Shown piece by piece: positions 17,423-25,149 of a DNA stretch of 41,493 nt; positions within the stretch are counted from its first letter, which is position 1, and every line of letters begins with the position of its first letter. A program made the translations under genes and the position numbers. The notes under the pieces are model-generated. The model was not told the DNA's origin, made no database searches, and worked only from the letters and a program-made list of their open reading frames with translations. Where the stretch lies: assembly GCA_900547825.1 (NCBI GenBank), contig URII01000015.1:1-41493 (forward strand). The letters run 5' to 3'. The DNA is from an uncultured Porphyromonadaceae bacterium (GTDB lineage: Bacteria; Bacteroidota; Bacteroidia; Bacteroidales; Muribaculaceae).

Positions 17423-18625
17423 ATGAAACTGCTCCATTCCATCCTGTCCCCCTTGCGTTCGCTGCTGGCTGTGTGGCGCCGCGAGTTCAGTCTCGTAATG
17501 AGGGACGAGGGCGTCATGATATTCTTCTTCGGTCTCCCGCTTCTCTACCCCATAGTCTACACCCTCATCTACAATCCCGAGGTTGTCAACAAAATCGAAG
17601 TCACCGTAGTCGACCATAGCCCCAACTCTGCCACCCGCAGCTTCATCCGCACCCTCTCCGCCGCCCCCTCCATCGATGTGGCCCATTATGCCCCGTCGCT
17701 CGACGAGGCCCGTCGCCTCATGAACGAAAAGGAATGCTATGCCATAATCGAGATACCGCGCGACTTCGGACGTAATGTCGGCAGCGGACGTCAGGCCACC
17801 GTGCCCTTTTATTGCGACATGAGCCTCCTTCTGCGCTACCGTACCCTCCTCTCCACCCTTACCGAGCTTCAGCTCGCCACCGGAGCCGAATTCCGGCAGG
17901 AAATAATCGGCTCATCCGGACTTCTCGGGCAGAGCGCCATAGGATCCGCCGGCGCCGTGGGCGCCAACAGCACATTCCTCGGCGACACATCCCAGGGATT
18001 CGCCTCATTCATCATGCCCGGCATTCTCGTGCTCATATTGCAGCAGAGCATGATCCTCGGCATAACCATGCTTGCCGGCGGACGCTGCGAGCGCCGTCTC
18101 CGCAACGGCGGCATCGACCCCCTGCGCGCTCCCGCAGGCGCTTTCGCCACCGTGATGGGCCGAACACTCTGCTACATTACCCTCTACATCCCCGTCACCC
18201 TCTACGTCACCCACGTCGTGCCACTGATGTTCAACCTCCCCAACGTGGGCAATCCCCTTGACTATCTCGTCTACCTCTTCCCGATGCTCGTGGCCTCAGC
18301 CTTCCTCGGCCAGACACTCGGCGTATTCGTCACCGAGCGCGAAAGCTCCATGCTCGTCATCGTATTCACCTCAGTCGTGTTCCTGTTCCTGTCCGGCCTG
18401 ACATGGCCCCGCTACGCCATGAGCCCCTTCTGGCACACCCTCGGCGATCTCATACCCGCCACATGGGGCCTTGAGGGATTCATACAGATAGCATCCACCG
18501 GATCATCCGTGGCCCTCCAGAGCCATCCCTACAACATGCTCTGGATCCTTGCCGCACTCTACCTCGTCACGGCCATCCTCGTCCAGCTCCTCTACCGCGC
18601 CGTCCTCCTCCCGGCCAATAAATAA
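17423..18625 (+). CDS. ABC-2 type permease, second of a pair
   Basis: This 400-residue inner membrane protein is a paralogue of the preceding permease, with an N-terminal helix (IFFFGLPLLYPIVY), an extracytoplasmic domain containing VTVVDHSPNSATRS, and a C-terminal block of five or six helices. The ATG at 17423 starts one base after the previous stop; the longer frame upstream only overlaps the first permease. Two related permeases in tandem suggest a heterodimeric membrane channel. The transported substrate cannot be read from the sequence. Confidence 0.88.
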   Translation: MKLLHSILSPLRSLLAVWRREFSLVMRDEGVMIFFFGLPLLYPIVYTLIYNPEVVNKIEVTVVDHSPNSATRSFIRTLSAAPSIDVAHYAPSLDEARRLMNEKECYAIIEIPRDFGRNVGSGRQATVPFYCDMSLLLRYRTLLSTLTELQLATGAEFRQEIIGSSGLLGQSAIGSAGAVGANSTFLGDTSQGFASFIMPGILVLILQQSMILGITMLAGGRCERRLRNGGIDPLRAPAGAFATVMGRTLCYITLYIPVTLYVTHVVPLMFNLPNVGNPLDYLVYLFPMLVASAFLGQTLGVFVTERESSMLVIVFTSVVFLFLSGLTWPRYAMSPFWHTLGDLIPATWGLEGFIQIASTGSSVALQSHPYNMLWILAALYLVTAILVQLLYRAVLLPANK

Positions 18626-18630
18626 TCGGC

Positions 18631-18684
18631 AATCAGAAATCAGGAATCAGGAACTGCTTTATTCCTGATTCCTGATTCCTGATT
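18631..18684. repeat. Heptamer-built inverted repeat (hairpin) between convergent genes
   Basis: The left arm (18631-18653) consists of AATCAGA, AATCAGG, AATCAGG and AA. The right arm (18662-18684) is TT followed by three copies of CCTGATT. The 23-bp arms pair with a single mismatch around the 8-base loop CTGCTTTA. The right arm runs into the stop codon of the LRR gene at 18683. A related element lies at 25948-26043. It may act as a terminator or as a mobile REP-like element. No flanking transposase is seen. Confidence 0.85.
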
Positions 18685-18934
18685 ACCTGATTGCAATTTT
18701 TCTCGTTTCCGAGCCGCACTTCACCACATAGATTCCCTGCGGCAGCGTCAGTGCCTCGGCCCCGTTCAGCTCGCGGTCGGCCACCGTGCGGCCATGCATG
18801 TCATACACCGCCACACGCTCAGGCTCCCCGCCGGCAGGCTCCACCGTCAGCGACCGCCCTTGCAGCCTCACCTTCAGCCGCTCACCCGCAGCCTCCTTTA
18901 TCGTCTCCGCCATAGGCGAATCCTCCATCTCCAC
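18677..18934. repeat. 258-bp perfect direct repeat, copy 1
   Basis: This stretch is identical base for base to 20600-20857, at an offset of 1923 bp. It covers the stop codon and the last 83 or so codons of the 335-residue LRR protein, including its secretion-type C-terminal domain. The flanking coding sequences are clearly diverged, so the identity ends abruptly on the coding side. Confidence 0.95.
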
Positions 18935-19690
18935 TACACTCCGTCCTATCCATAATGAACGCCAGGCTATCATTCCATCCGGCACATAATCCTTATATGT
19001 ACCTTTGGGTATGTAGAGAATCCAGTCGGGGTGTCTGTAGCTGTCAGTAGAATAAAAGAATTCGCCTGTACATATCTCCGGCGGTTTGACTTTGGAATAT
19101 ATTCTGATCGCTTCAAGGTTTCTTAATCCCGCCATCGATTCGAGCGCTAAATGGATGTAAGGAGGAATGGTGATCTGCCTTACATCCTGCATTTCGGCGA
19201 AAGCCTGTGAATCCACTGACCTCAGGCCGTCAGGCAGGTTCAGCCATTCCACGCCCTTCACTCCGTAGAACGCTCCGGCCCGTATCAGGCCTAACTGCGG
19301 CGGAAACTCAATATGGTTTATCGTGGCGTTCCTGAAAGCGTCAATTGAGATCTCCTCAAGGCACAGAGGCAGTATCAGTTCATTGATCATGCACCCCTCG
19401 AACGCATTCCTGCCAATGGATCTTACCGGAATAACCGGATCCTCCGTTCCTGACGGCATATCCATAAAGCTGCTGAGTTTCACGCCCGCAAGCGGCTCCA
19501 GACGCTCTATCATCTCGCCGGCAGGCCATTCGTGTCCAGTCACTGTCACAGCCGGAACATTTCCGAGCTGGTAAACGATCCCGTCTATCACGGCCCTGTG
19601 CGTCATCACCGGTTCATCGGCCGAGGCCGTCATCGCAGCGGCAAAAAGCATCGCCGCAGCGGCTTTCATTCTGTATGAGAGTGTTGTCAT
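18683..19690 (-). CDS. BspA-like LRR protein with T9SS-like C-terminal domain (second long copy)
   Basis: This 335-residue exported protein has a signal peptide (residues 1-24, FAAAMTASA). BspA-type (LRR_5) repeats follow, seen as IGRNAFEGC, ISIDAFRNA, IRAGAFYGV and VDSQAFAEM with hydrophobic spacing. A closing VPKGTYKDY segment comes next, then a C-terminal domain of about 65 residues with VAVYDMHGRTVADREL and LPQGIYVVKCG that resembles the type-A T9SS sorting domain. The last 83 or so residues are identical to those of the 341-residue protein at 20606; the rest is only moderately similar. Its ATG overlaps the TGA of the upstream gene (ATGA). A surface display role is likely. The ligand is unknown. 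Confidence 0.85.
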   Translation of the reverse strand: MTTLSYRMKAAAAMLFAAAMTASADEPVMTHRAVIDGIVYQLGNVPAVTVTGHEWPAGEMIERLEPLAGVKLSSFMDMPSGTEDPVIPVRSIGRNAFEGCMINELILPLCLEEISIDAFRNATINHIEFPPQLGLIRAGAFYGVKGVEWLNLPDGLRSVDSQAFAEMQDVRQITIPPYIHLALESMAGLRNLEAIRIYSKVKPPEICTGEFFYSTDSYRHPDWILYIPKGTYKDYVPDGMIAWRSLWIGRSVVEMEDSPMAETIKEAAGERLKVRLQGRSLTVEPAGGEPERVAVYDMHGRTVADRELNGAEALTLPQGIYVVKCGSETRKIAIR

Positions 19691-20475
19691 AGTTGTTCGA
19701 AATTATGTTCCTTGATGTTCTTGAACAGGCTCCAGCCCGGAGCCTTGCGGTAATTTTTTGTAGATCCTTTCGGCACCATCAGCTGGCAGTTCTCCAGAAT
19801 GGCAGACCGGTTGGCCGTGCCCTCCATTCCCGGCACAGTCACTTCATACACCCCGAACGACTCGGGTGTGGCCACCGGCGGCTCCTTCGACAGCATTATC
19901 AGAGTGCCCACCGAGCATCCGTCGAATGCTCCTGTGCCGATATACGATACATCTTTTAGTAATTCCAAAGTCTCGATGGAAGCATTCTGAAATGCGAAGC
20001 TTCCGCATCCGTAGGCATGGATCTTTACCTTGCGCAGCCCTTTGTGTCCTGCAAATCCGTATGGGGCTATGATGCTGCCGCAACGCAAGTCTATATCTTC
20101 CACCCCCTCTGCGTCAGGGCACGTGAATTCACACCCGTAACCGTCTATATTTAATTTTCTTATCTTTAATCCCTGAAGCGCTTCAGGATTTATCCTTGTC
20201 ACTACATAGCATCCTTTCAAAGGATCATCAGGCATATCCTCACGGGTCACCACATCGGGCTTGTTCCACTCGTCAAACTCTGTGCCTGCGGGTAGAAGAC
20301 ATCCGATTATTTTTACTCCGCGCATTCGGTAGGGATCCGTCTCATAAACATATACCCCGTCATCGAATGTCTCTGTCATATCCTCTGCCCGGGAAGACAT
20401 GGCCCCGGCGCACAATGCGGCCACCACAAAGCCTTTAATCCACCCGTTTAGCTTACTATACGTCATCTTTCCCAT
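19687..20475 (-). CDS. BspA-like LRR protein without C-terminal domain (second short copy)
   Basis: This 262-residue exported protein has a signal peptide (about residues 1-30, ending MSSRAED) and LRR_5-type repeats (IAPYGFAGHKGL, GSFAFQNA, IGTGAFDGC). It ends in the family closing motif LMVPKGSTKNYRKAPGWSLF. It lacks the sorting-like domain of its downstream partner. It is homologous to the 257-residue protein at 21671 (shared PEATxESFGVY-like, VPKGS and GW-LFKNI segments). With the overlapping 335-residue gene it forms one copy of a duplicated two-gene unit. ATG 20466 is an alternative start. Confidence 0.83.
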   Translation of the reverse strand: MGKMTYSKLNGWIKGFVVAALCAGAMSSRAEDMTETFDDGVYVYETDPYRMRGVKIIGCLLPAGTEFDEWNKPDVVTREDMPDDPLKGCYVVTRINPEALQGLKIRKLNIDGYGCEFTCPDAEGVEDIDLRCGSIIAPYGFAGHKGLRKVKIHAYGCGSFAFQNASIETLELLKDVSYIGTGAFDGCSVGTLIMLSKEPPVATPESFGVYEVTVPGMEGTANRSAILENCQLMVPKGSTKNYRKAPGWSLFKNIKEHNFEQL

Positions 20476-20487
20476 ATATTCAATGTT

Positions 20488-20513
20488 TTAATGTTTCACA
20501 ATTATCTGCCGTT
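20488..20513 (-). repeat. 26-bp copy of the C25 protease gene end, ahead of the second LRR pair
   Basis: These 26 bases are identical to 22463-22488, the last codons and stop of the C25 protease gene (RQIIVKH-stop). Here they have no long open frame: an in-frame stop lies about 14 codons upstream. The simplest reading is a remnant carried along when the neighbouring LRR pair was duplicated. Confidence 0.85.
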
Positions 20514-20599
20514 CTCTTACTGATTTTGTGATTGCGGCTTACTGATAGTGATAGTCTTGAAAAATAGAAGTCGGTGATTTCCGTCTGTAAATTTCTAAC

Positions 20600-20857
20600 T
20601 CCTGATTACCTGATTGCAATTTTTCTCGTTTCCGAGCCGCACTTCACCACATAGATTCCCTGCGGCAGCGTCAGTGCCTCGGCCCCGTTCAGCTCGCGGT
20701 CGGCCACCGTGCGGCCATGCATGTCATACACCGCCACACGCTCAGGCTCCCCGCCGGCAGGCTCCACCGTCAGCGACCGCCCTTGCAGCCTCACCTTCAG
20801 CCGCTCACCCGCAGCCTCCTTTATCGTCTCCGCCATAGGCGAATCCTCCATCTCCAC
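20600..20857. repeat. 258-bp perfect direct repeat, copy 2
   Basis: This is identical to 18677-18934 and encodes the stop and the C-terminal 83 or so residues of the 341-residue LRR protein. On the downstream side only the beginning of the heptamer repeat (CCTGATT) is shared, and no full hairpin is present here. Confidence 0.95.
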
Positions 20858-21631
20858 GATCTTCTCCTTTATCCATTGGGATCTTCTTGAAAGCCCAGTA
20901 TTCGGATCTCGGGGGGGAATGTAATCGTCAATAGTACCTGCCGGCACATATAGAGTCCACTCATATATTAAATCATCGTAATCAATCGGATTGTAAAGGG
21001 CACCGTTCGGTTCCACCGGTTTCTTGCGGGAGCATATCCTTATTGACTCAAGACTGCTCAGCCCTCCCAATGAGCCTGAGGCATAAAGCAGCACCGAGCC
21101 GGGAATATTTATATCCGTGACATCCGGCATTTCTGCGAAAGCATACATACCCAGATATTTGAGCCCCTCGTTGAGGTTCAGTAATTTGAGATTCCTTACA
21201 CCACGGAATGCCGAGTTCTGCACACACCGCAGGCTTGCCGGGAAATTAATGTCGCCTATCGAGGCATTCATGAAAGCCTCACGTGAAATCTCATTTATCC
21301 CGAAAGGCAATATTATCTTTCCGAAATTGCATCCCTCGAACGCATTCGCGCCTATGAATCTTACAGGCAGTTCCATGTCGTCTTCCGCGCTCACTTTAAT
21401 ATCCGGAAAAGAGCTCAGGCTCACTGTCTGGCGAAGTTCCAGTTTCTCGATCATCTCCGACGCAGGCCATTCATGTCCCGTCACAGTGATCTCCGGGTAG
21501 TATTCAAATGTGTACGCCACTCCGTCTATCACTGCTGTATGTTCCCGGGCGCTGACAGCGGAGCACATTGTGGCGGCCACACACACAGCGGCAAATATTA
21601 TGCTGCGGTATTGTATTCTCATATTGTTCAT
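20606..21631 (-). CDS. BspA-like LRR protein with T9SS-like C-terminal domain (first long copy)
   Basis: This 341-residue exported protein has a signal peptide (about residues 1-28, ending AVSAR), LRR_5-type repeats (IGANAFEGC, ISREAFMNA, VQNSAFRGV, LGMYAFAEM), the closing LYVPAGTIDDY, and a C-terminal sorting-like domain (VAVYDMHGR, LPQGIYVVKCG). The N-terminal two thirds align well with the 335-residue protein (shared VTGHEWPA-EMIE and NAFEGC segments) but differ at many positions. The C-terminal part is identical at DNA level. The gene follows the 257-residue LRR gene after 39 bases. Confidence 0.85.
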   Translation of the reverse strand: MNNMRIQYRSIIFAAVCVAATMCSAVSAREHTAVIDGVAYTFEYYPEITVTGHEWPASEMIEKLELRQTVSLSSFPDIKVSAEDDMELPVRFIGANAFEGCNFGKIILPFGINEISREAFMNASIGDINFPASLRCVQNSAFRGVRNLKLLNLNEGLKYLGMYAFAEMPDVTDINIPGSVLLYASGSLGGLSSLESIRICSRKKPVEPNGALYNPIDYDDLIYEWTLYVPAGTIDDYIPPRDPNTGLSRRSQWIKEKIVEMEDSPMAETIKEAAGERLKVRLQGRSLTVEPAGGEPERVAVYDMHGRTVADRELNGAEALTLPQGIYVVKCGSETRKIAIR

Positions 21632-21670
21632 AATCTGTTGTAGTTTACAGGTTGGAAAAATGAATTGTTG

Positions 21671-22444
21671 TCAAAGCCCGGCTTCCGGATCCGTTATCTC
21701 CTCTATATTCTTGAAAAGATTCCAGCCTGCGGCCTCCTTATACCTATTGGCGCTCCCTTTGGGAACTTTGAGCGTACACCGTTCTGGCTTGAATCGCACA
21801 CTGGGTTGGAGTACGTCAGGCAAATCCGAGGGATAGACTCCGAACGACTCATTTGTGGCTTCCGGCGGCTTCGGGGCTAATACGGTAATCTCCACCAGTT
21901 GCCGGCAGTCGTTGAAACATCCTGCCCCTATGTACTGTGTCCATTTCCCGAGCGTCACATACTTGAGCTTGTATACATTATGGAAAGCATGACGCCCCAA
22001 TATCCTGGCATCGACATTTACATATTCTAGCTCCTGCATCCCTGCAAACGAATAAGGCACTATTTCCGGCATACGGCATTCCGTGATCTCGTACACATGC
22101 GGCATTGCCGGGCAGTCGAATTCTTCCACGAGGAACGCTGACGAGTGGATCCCGAACCGTAGTTTGTCCGCATGTATATCCTTTAGAGCATATTTATCCA
22201 CTCCGGTTACCGCCATATTGTGGCGCGATCCCGTCATTATTGACGATGGAATTGTAAGGGTTTCGAACTTTATGCCGTTGGGTATCACATGGCCCACGAT
22301 CCTTGCTGAGTAGGGCGCATCGTTGTCATATTCGTATATGAACATACCGTCATTGTATGTGCACAGGTTCTCGCCTGAAATTCCCAGCGCCGATGTCGCC
22401 ATTCCGGCCGCCATCAGCAACATACTGATACTCTTATATTTCAT
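21671..22444 (-). CDS. BspA-like LRR protein without C-terminal domain (first short copy)
   Basis: This 257-residue exported protein has a signal peptide (residues 1-21, ATSALG), LRR_5-type repeats (IVPYSFAGMQEL, LGRHAFHNV, IGAGCFNDC), and ends with LKVPKGSANRYKEAAGWNLF, the normal close of this repeat family. There is no sorting-like domain. It starts 18 bases after the C25 protease stop and is the first LRR gene of the operon. It is homologous to the 262-residue protein at 19687. Confidence 0.83.
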   Translation of the reverse strand: MKYKSISMLLMAAGMATSALGISGENLCTYNDGMFIYEYDNDAPYSARIVGHVIPNGIKFETLTIPSSIMTGSRHNMAVTGVDKYALKDIHADKLRFGIHSSAFLVEEFDCPAMPHVYEITECRMPEIVPYSFAGMQELEYVNVDARILGRHAFHNVYKLKYVTLGKWTQYIGAGCFNDCRQLVEITVLAPKPPEATNESFGVYPSDLPDVLQPSVRFKPERCTLKVPKGSANRYKEAAGWNLFKNIEEITDPEAGL

Positions 22445-22462
22445 GATTCCCGTATATTCTGG

Positions 22463-22488
22463 TTAATGTTTCACAATTATCTGCCGTT
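22463..22488 (-). repeat. 26-bp source copy at the end of the C25 protease gene
   Basis: This is the stop and last codons of the C25 protease gene, identical to the non-coding 20488-20513. Confidence 0.85.
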
Positions 22489-24901
22489 TGTCCGAAACCG
22501 TTCCGTTCCGCAGATATGTCACTATGTACTGGCCGTTGCTCAGCGTTGAAATGTCAATGTCAGCCTTGCTCGTTTCCGGCGCGAGGGTGTGGTCCAAGAC
22601 GTTGCCTGTGAATATGTTTACTATTCTAAGGGCGTCACCATCCTCGGTTTTATGCTCGAACTCTACATTCAATGTTTGCCCCGGCGCTGTTTGTGAGAGC
22701 GCTTTTATGGCATTTCCGGAATTTCCTCCTGAGGTGAGTGAGGGCGCATACGAAATCAGAGGAATCATATTGTGACCCGACACGCATACGGTGTAATCCT
22801 CTGGTGTCTCCGTTTTGAATATTGTCGAGTTGCCCGAATACCGCTCTGTCTCTCCGGTCTTTACATTATGGAATGATATCGTGGAGGTTTTGAATTTATA
22901 GCTTTCCGCTACATAAATAGCTTTTTCCCATCTTATTATCTTGGCGTTGCATTGGGCGGGTTTCTCGGTAGTCAGCATCAGGCTCGGATCGCCGAACAGG
23001 TGATAAAGCCGCATCTGGCCCTCAAGTTCTCTCATGCCTGTGCACGTTTCGGCCATGCGGAACAATCCTTGATACAGTATCTGCCCCAAGGTATAAGTCG
23101 GGGTAGGGGTCTTGCTGATTGTGGGGTTGGAATTAAGATTGACCCGTATTCCCGGATTCGGCCAGATAGCATCTATTATGCCGCATAGCAGTGCGTCATT
23201 GAGTATGACAAAACTTTCATTTGTAGCGGCGATTACACCCATGGCACCTCCCGTAGGATGGGTAAGGAATTTTCCGGCAAAACATACTTTTTTACTTTCC
23301 CAAAGAATGTTTTTAATATCAAAATTACCTGTGCTACAGGATATACTGGCCACAAATGTGGGCATATTTTCATTGGTGAATATATGACTGAACGATGAAA
23401 AATAAAACCAAAGCCTTGGATTTGCCCATCCTTCAGGAGCACCGTGTCCATGATATAGCGTAAGAAAACTTCCCTCATTGATATTCTTAATTATATCTTC
23501 TCCACTTGCATTCCATTTGAATGTGGGTTTTCTTAGATAATCTGGCACCGCAGCTCCGTCACGCCAATACAACGGAGTTACATTGGCATCGGCATAGTAT
23601 TCTCTTATGGGATTTTTTTTTGCGGATAAATACTGCACTATCTCTTCCATCGTGCGGGTTAATAGGTATTTTTCTGTTGTATTATTTTTCCCTGGTTCAA
23701 AATGGGCTGCACAAGAAATACGTTTATAGAAATTTTCATCTGTTGGAGGGTTCTTTTCGTAAGCTATAAGTTTGTCGATTGTTTTTTTTGCATCATTATC
23801 ATCCACAGCCGGAATTCTACCGAGATAAATGTCTGGTATGATATCACCAAGGCCGTCCAAGCATACGTACGGTATGTCAGAGATGAATGAATTATAGTAA
23901 GATACATTTGACGTTACTGAGCGGGGCGGTATCTCGGCAGCCCGTCCTATAAACAGTATATAACGCAGGTCGGGGTGCGCATTCCTCACCGAGTCGATAA
24001 CCTGAGCCACTCCTGCCTCAGTCCATCGTTCCGTCTCTTTTTTGCACGTTGTCACAACATTGAAGCCCAATGTCTTTTTCCATTGTTCAAGTTCCTTGAC
24101 AGCCGTGCGGAATTTGTCGGTCGATATTATCAGGTAGGTTTGCGGGTCAAGCACAGTTTTAGGTTCGGGAATAATGCTTACGGAATCTATCGGAATGCCC
24201 GGCCCTATAGGCTCCAATGTGAATTTTGACATGAAATCCATGTCCGGATCAGTCGTTGATTCATTGGCACTATGCCGTGCGGCCATTGTAGGCCCTCCTT
24301 CGAAGTCAACCCTGTATGTCAGACTTTTGAAAGCTCTTACGGTTCCGGTGGCCGAATTATACTTTATCGGCGATACCGTTATATAAGCCATTCGGTTGCC
24401 GCGGAATGCCTGCACTGTCATCAACCCGGCTGCACTCAGTGGGTAAAATCGGTTTACGGCCTTGATTGCCACAAGCTCATCGGCTGAGGCCGGAGGCTCC
24501 TCATCTCCTAAGAGCAGGCGCCGTGCCGGTGTCAGGCGGCATTCATAGTCCGTCCATGTGCTGTCGGTCACAGTGACTGTGAATGTGCCGTCATCAGGTA
24601 TGGCTATTATGTCATTGCGTACCGGAAGCGATGGGGCACCCTCCTTCGAGGTTTGTCCGAAACCCTCCATTCTCCAGAAATTGGCGCCGGGCACAAGTGG
24701 ATCCGGTTCTATCATCGCTTCATTAAATCGGTAGGTCACCGTTATGCCTTTGTCATCTTCGGTTACTGTCCGGGAGGCTATGGCGGCGCTTCCGGTGGTT
24801 TTCACTGCGCCTGAATTCAGATTCAGCACTTTGGCGGGGGCCGCATAGAGGGTCGTTGCCGCAAATACGGCCATCATCAGAAAGAGTATTGACTTTTTCA
24901 T
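22463..24901 (-). CDS. Gingipain-like C25 cysteine protease with T9SS-like C-terminal domain
   Basis: This 812-residue exported protease has a signal peptide (residues 1-21), a propeptide region up to about 250 with SLPVRNDIIAIP near 91-102, and a C25 catalytic domain. The catalytic domain shows YLIISTDKF (256-264), ILFIGRAAEIPPR, the catalytic His in LYHGHGAPEGW (His486) and the nucleophile in ASISCSTGNFD (Cys522). The C-terminal 80 or so residues (LRIVNIFTGNVL, LSNGQYIVTYL) resemble a type-A T9SS sorting domain. The ATG at 24901 is chosen because it starts the signal peptide. It heads an operon with four LRR proteins. It is shorter than typical PorU sortases and more likely a secreted protease; specificity is unknown. 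Confidence 0.9.
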   Translation of the reverse strand: MKKSILFLMMAVFAATTLYAAPAKVLNLNSGAVKTTGSAAIASRTVTEDDKGITVTYRFNEAMIEPDPLVPGANFWRMEGFGQTSKEGAPSLPVRNDIIAIPDDGTFTVTVTDSTWTDYECRLTPARRLLLGDEEPPASADELVAIKAVNRFYPLSAAGLMTVQAFRGNRMAYITVSPIKYNSATGTVRAFKSLTYRVDFEGGPTMAARHSANESTTDPDMDFMSKFTLEPIGPGIPIDSVSIIPEPKTVLDPQTYLIISTDKFRTAVKELEQWKKTLGFNVVTTCKKETERWTEAGVAQVIDSVRNAHPDLRYILFIGRAAEIPPRSVTSNVSYYNSFISDIPYVCLDGLGDIIPDIYLGRIPAVDDNDAKKTIDKLIAYEKNPPTDENFYKRISCAAHFEPGKNNTTEKYLLTRTMEEIVQYLSAKKNPIREYYADANVTPLYWRDGAAVPDYLRKPTFKWNASGEDIIKNINEGSFLTLYHGHGAPEGWANPRLWFYFSSFSHIFTNENMPTFVASISCSTGNFDIKNILWESKKVCFAGKFLTHPTGGAMGVIAATNESFVILNDALLCGIIDAIWPNPGIRVNLNSNPTISKTPTPTYTLGQILYQGLFRMAETCTGMRELEGQMRLYHLFGDPSLMLTTEKPAQCNAKIIRWEKAIYVAESYKFKTSTISFHNVKTGETERYSGNSTIFKTETPEDYTVCVSGHNMIPLISYAPSLTSGGNSGNAIKALSQTAPGQTLNVEFEHKTEDGDALRIVNIFTGNVLDHTLAPETSKADIDISTLSNGQYIVTYLRNGTVSDKRQIIVKH

Positions 24902-24939
24902 AGGCGGTCGGTTTAAGGAGTGTGAAAATGTTTGCGCCC

Positions 24940-24971
24940 GCAATATAATGAATTAAAATTACAAAAACAAA
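24940..24971 (-). promoter_or_regulatory. Candidate promoter of the C25 protease/LRR operon
   Basis: On the minus strand TTTG (24971-24968) is followed after exactly 20 bases by TATATTGC (24947-24940), close to the -7 consensus TAnnTTTG. Transcription would start near 24933, about 32 nt before the ATG at 24901. Confidence 0.45.
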
Positions 24972-25126
24972 TAAAAGCGCAATTATTTGCGGGAAAAATC
25001 TCCACCCGCACATCCGGAACTTCGCAACGCTTCCACATTGCCACCATCCGGCCCTCAAACCGCCATTAAGTCGTTCCCTCGCCTTGCCCAATGCCATTTT
25101 CGCATATTCCCGGCCCGATTTCCCCT

Positions 25127-25134
25127 TATATTTG
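25127..25134 (+). promoter_or_regulatory. Candidate -7 box (TATATTTG) before the unrecognised 255-aa protein
   Basis: TATATTTG matches TAnnTTTG. Transcription would start near 25141, about nine bases before the ATG at 25150. No TTTG is seen at the -33 distance. Confidence 0.4.
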
Positions 25135-25149
25135 CCGATTAAAAAAGAA

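Noticed and set aside
18631..18684. Possible CRISPR repeats because of short regular repetition
   Set aside because: The units are only seven bases, contiguous and inverted, with no spacers and no cas genes.
22463..24901. C25 protein as the T9SS sortase PorU
   Set aside because: It is shorter than typical PorU and is linked to LRR genes rather than to T9SS genes; a secreted protease fits better.
25084..25149. Upstream TTG start that extends the orphan protein by 22 residues
   Set aside because: It would overlap the -7 box, and an ATG follows an A-rich leader at 25150.
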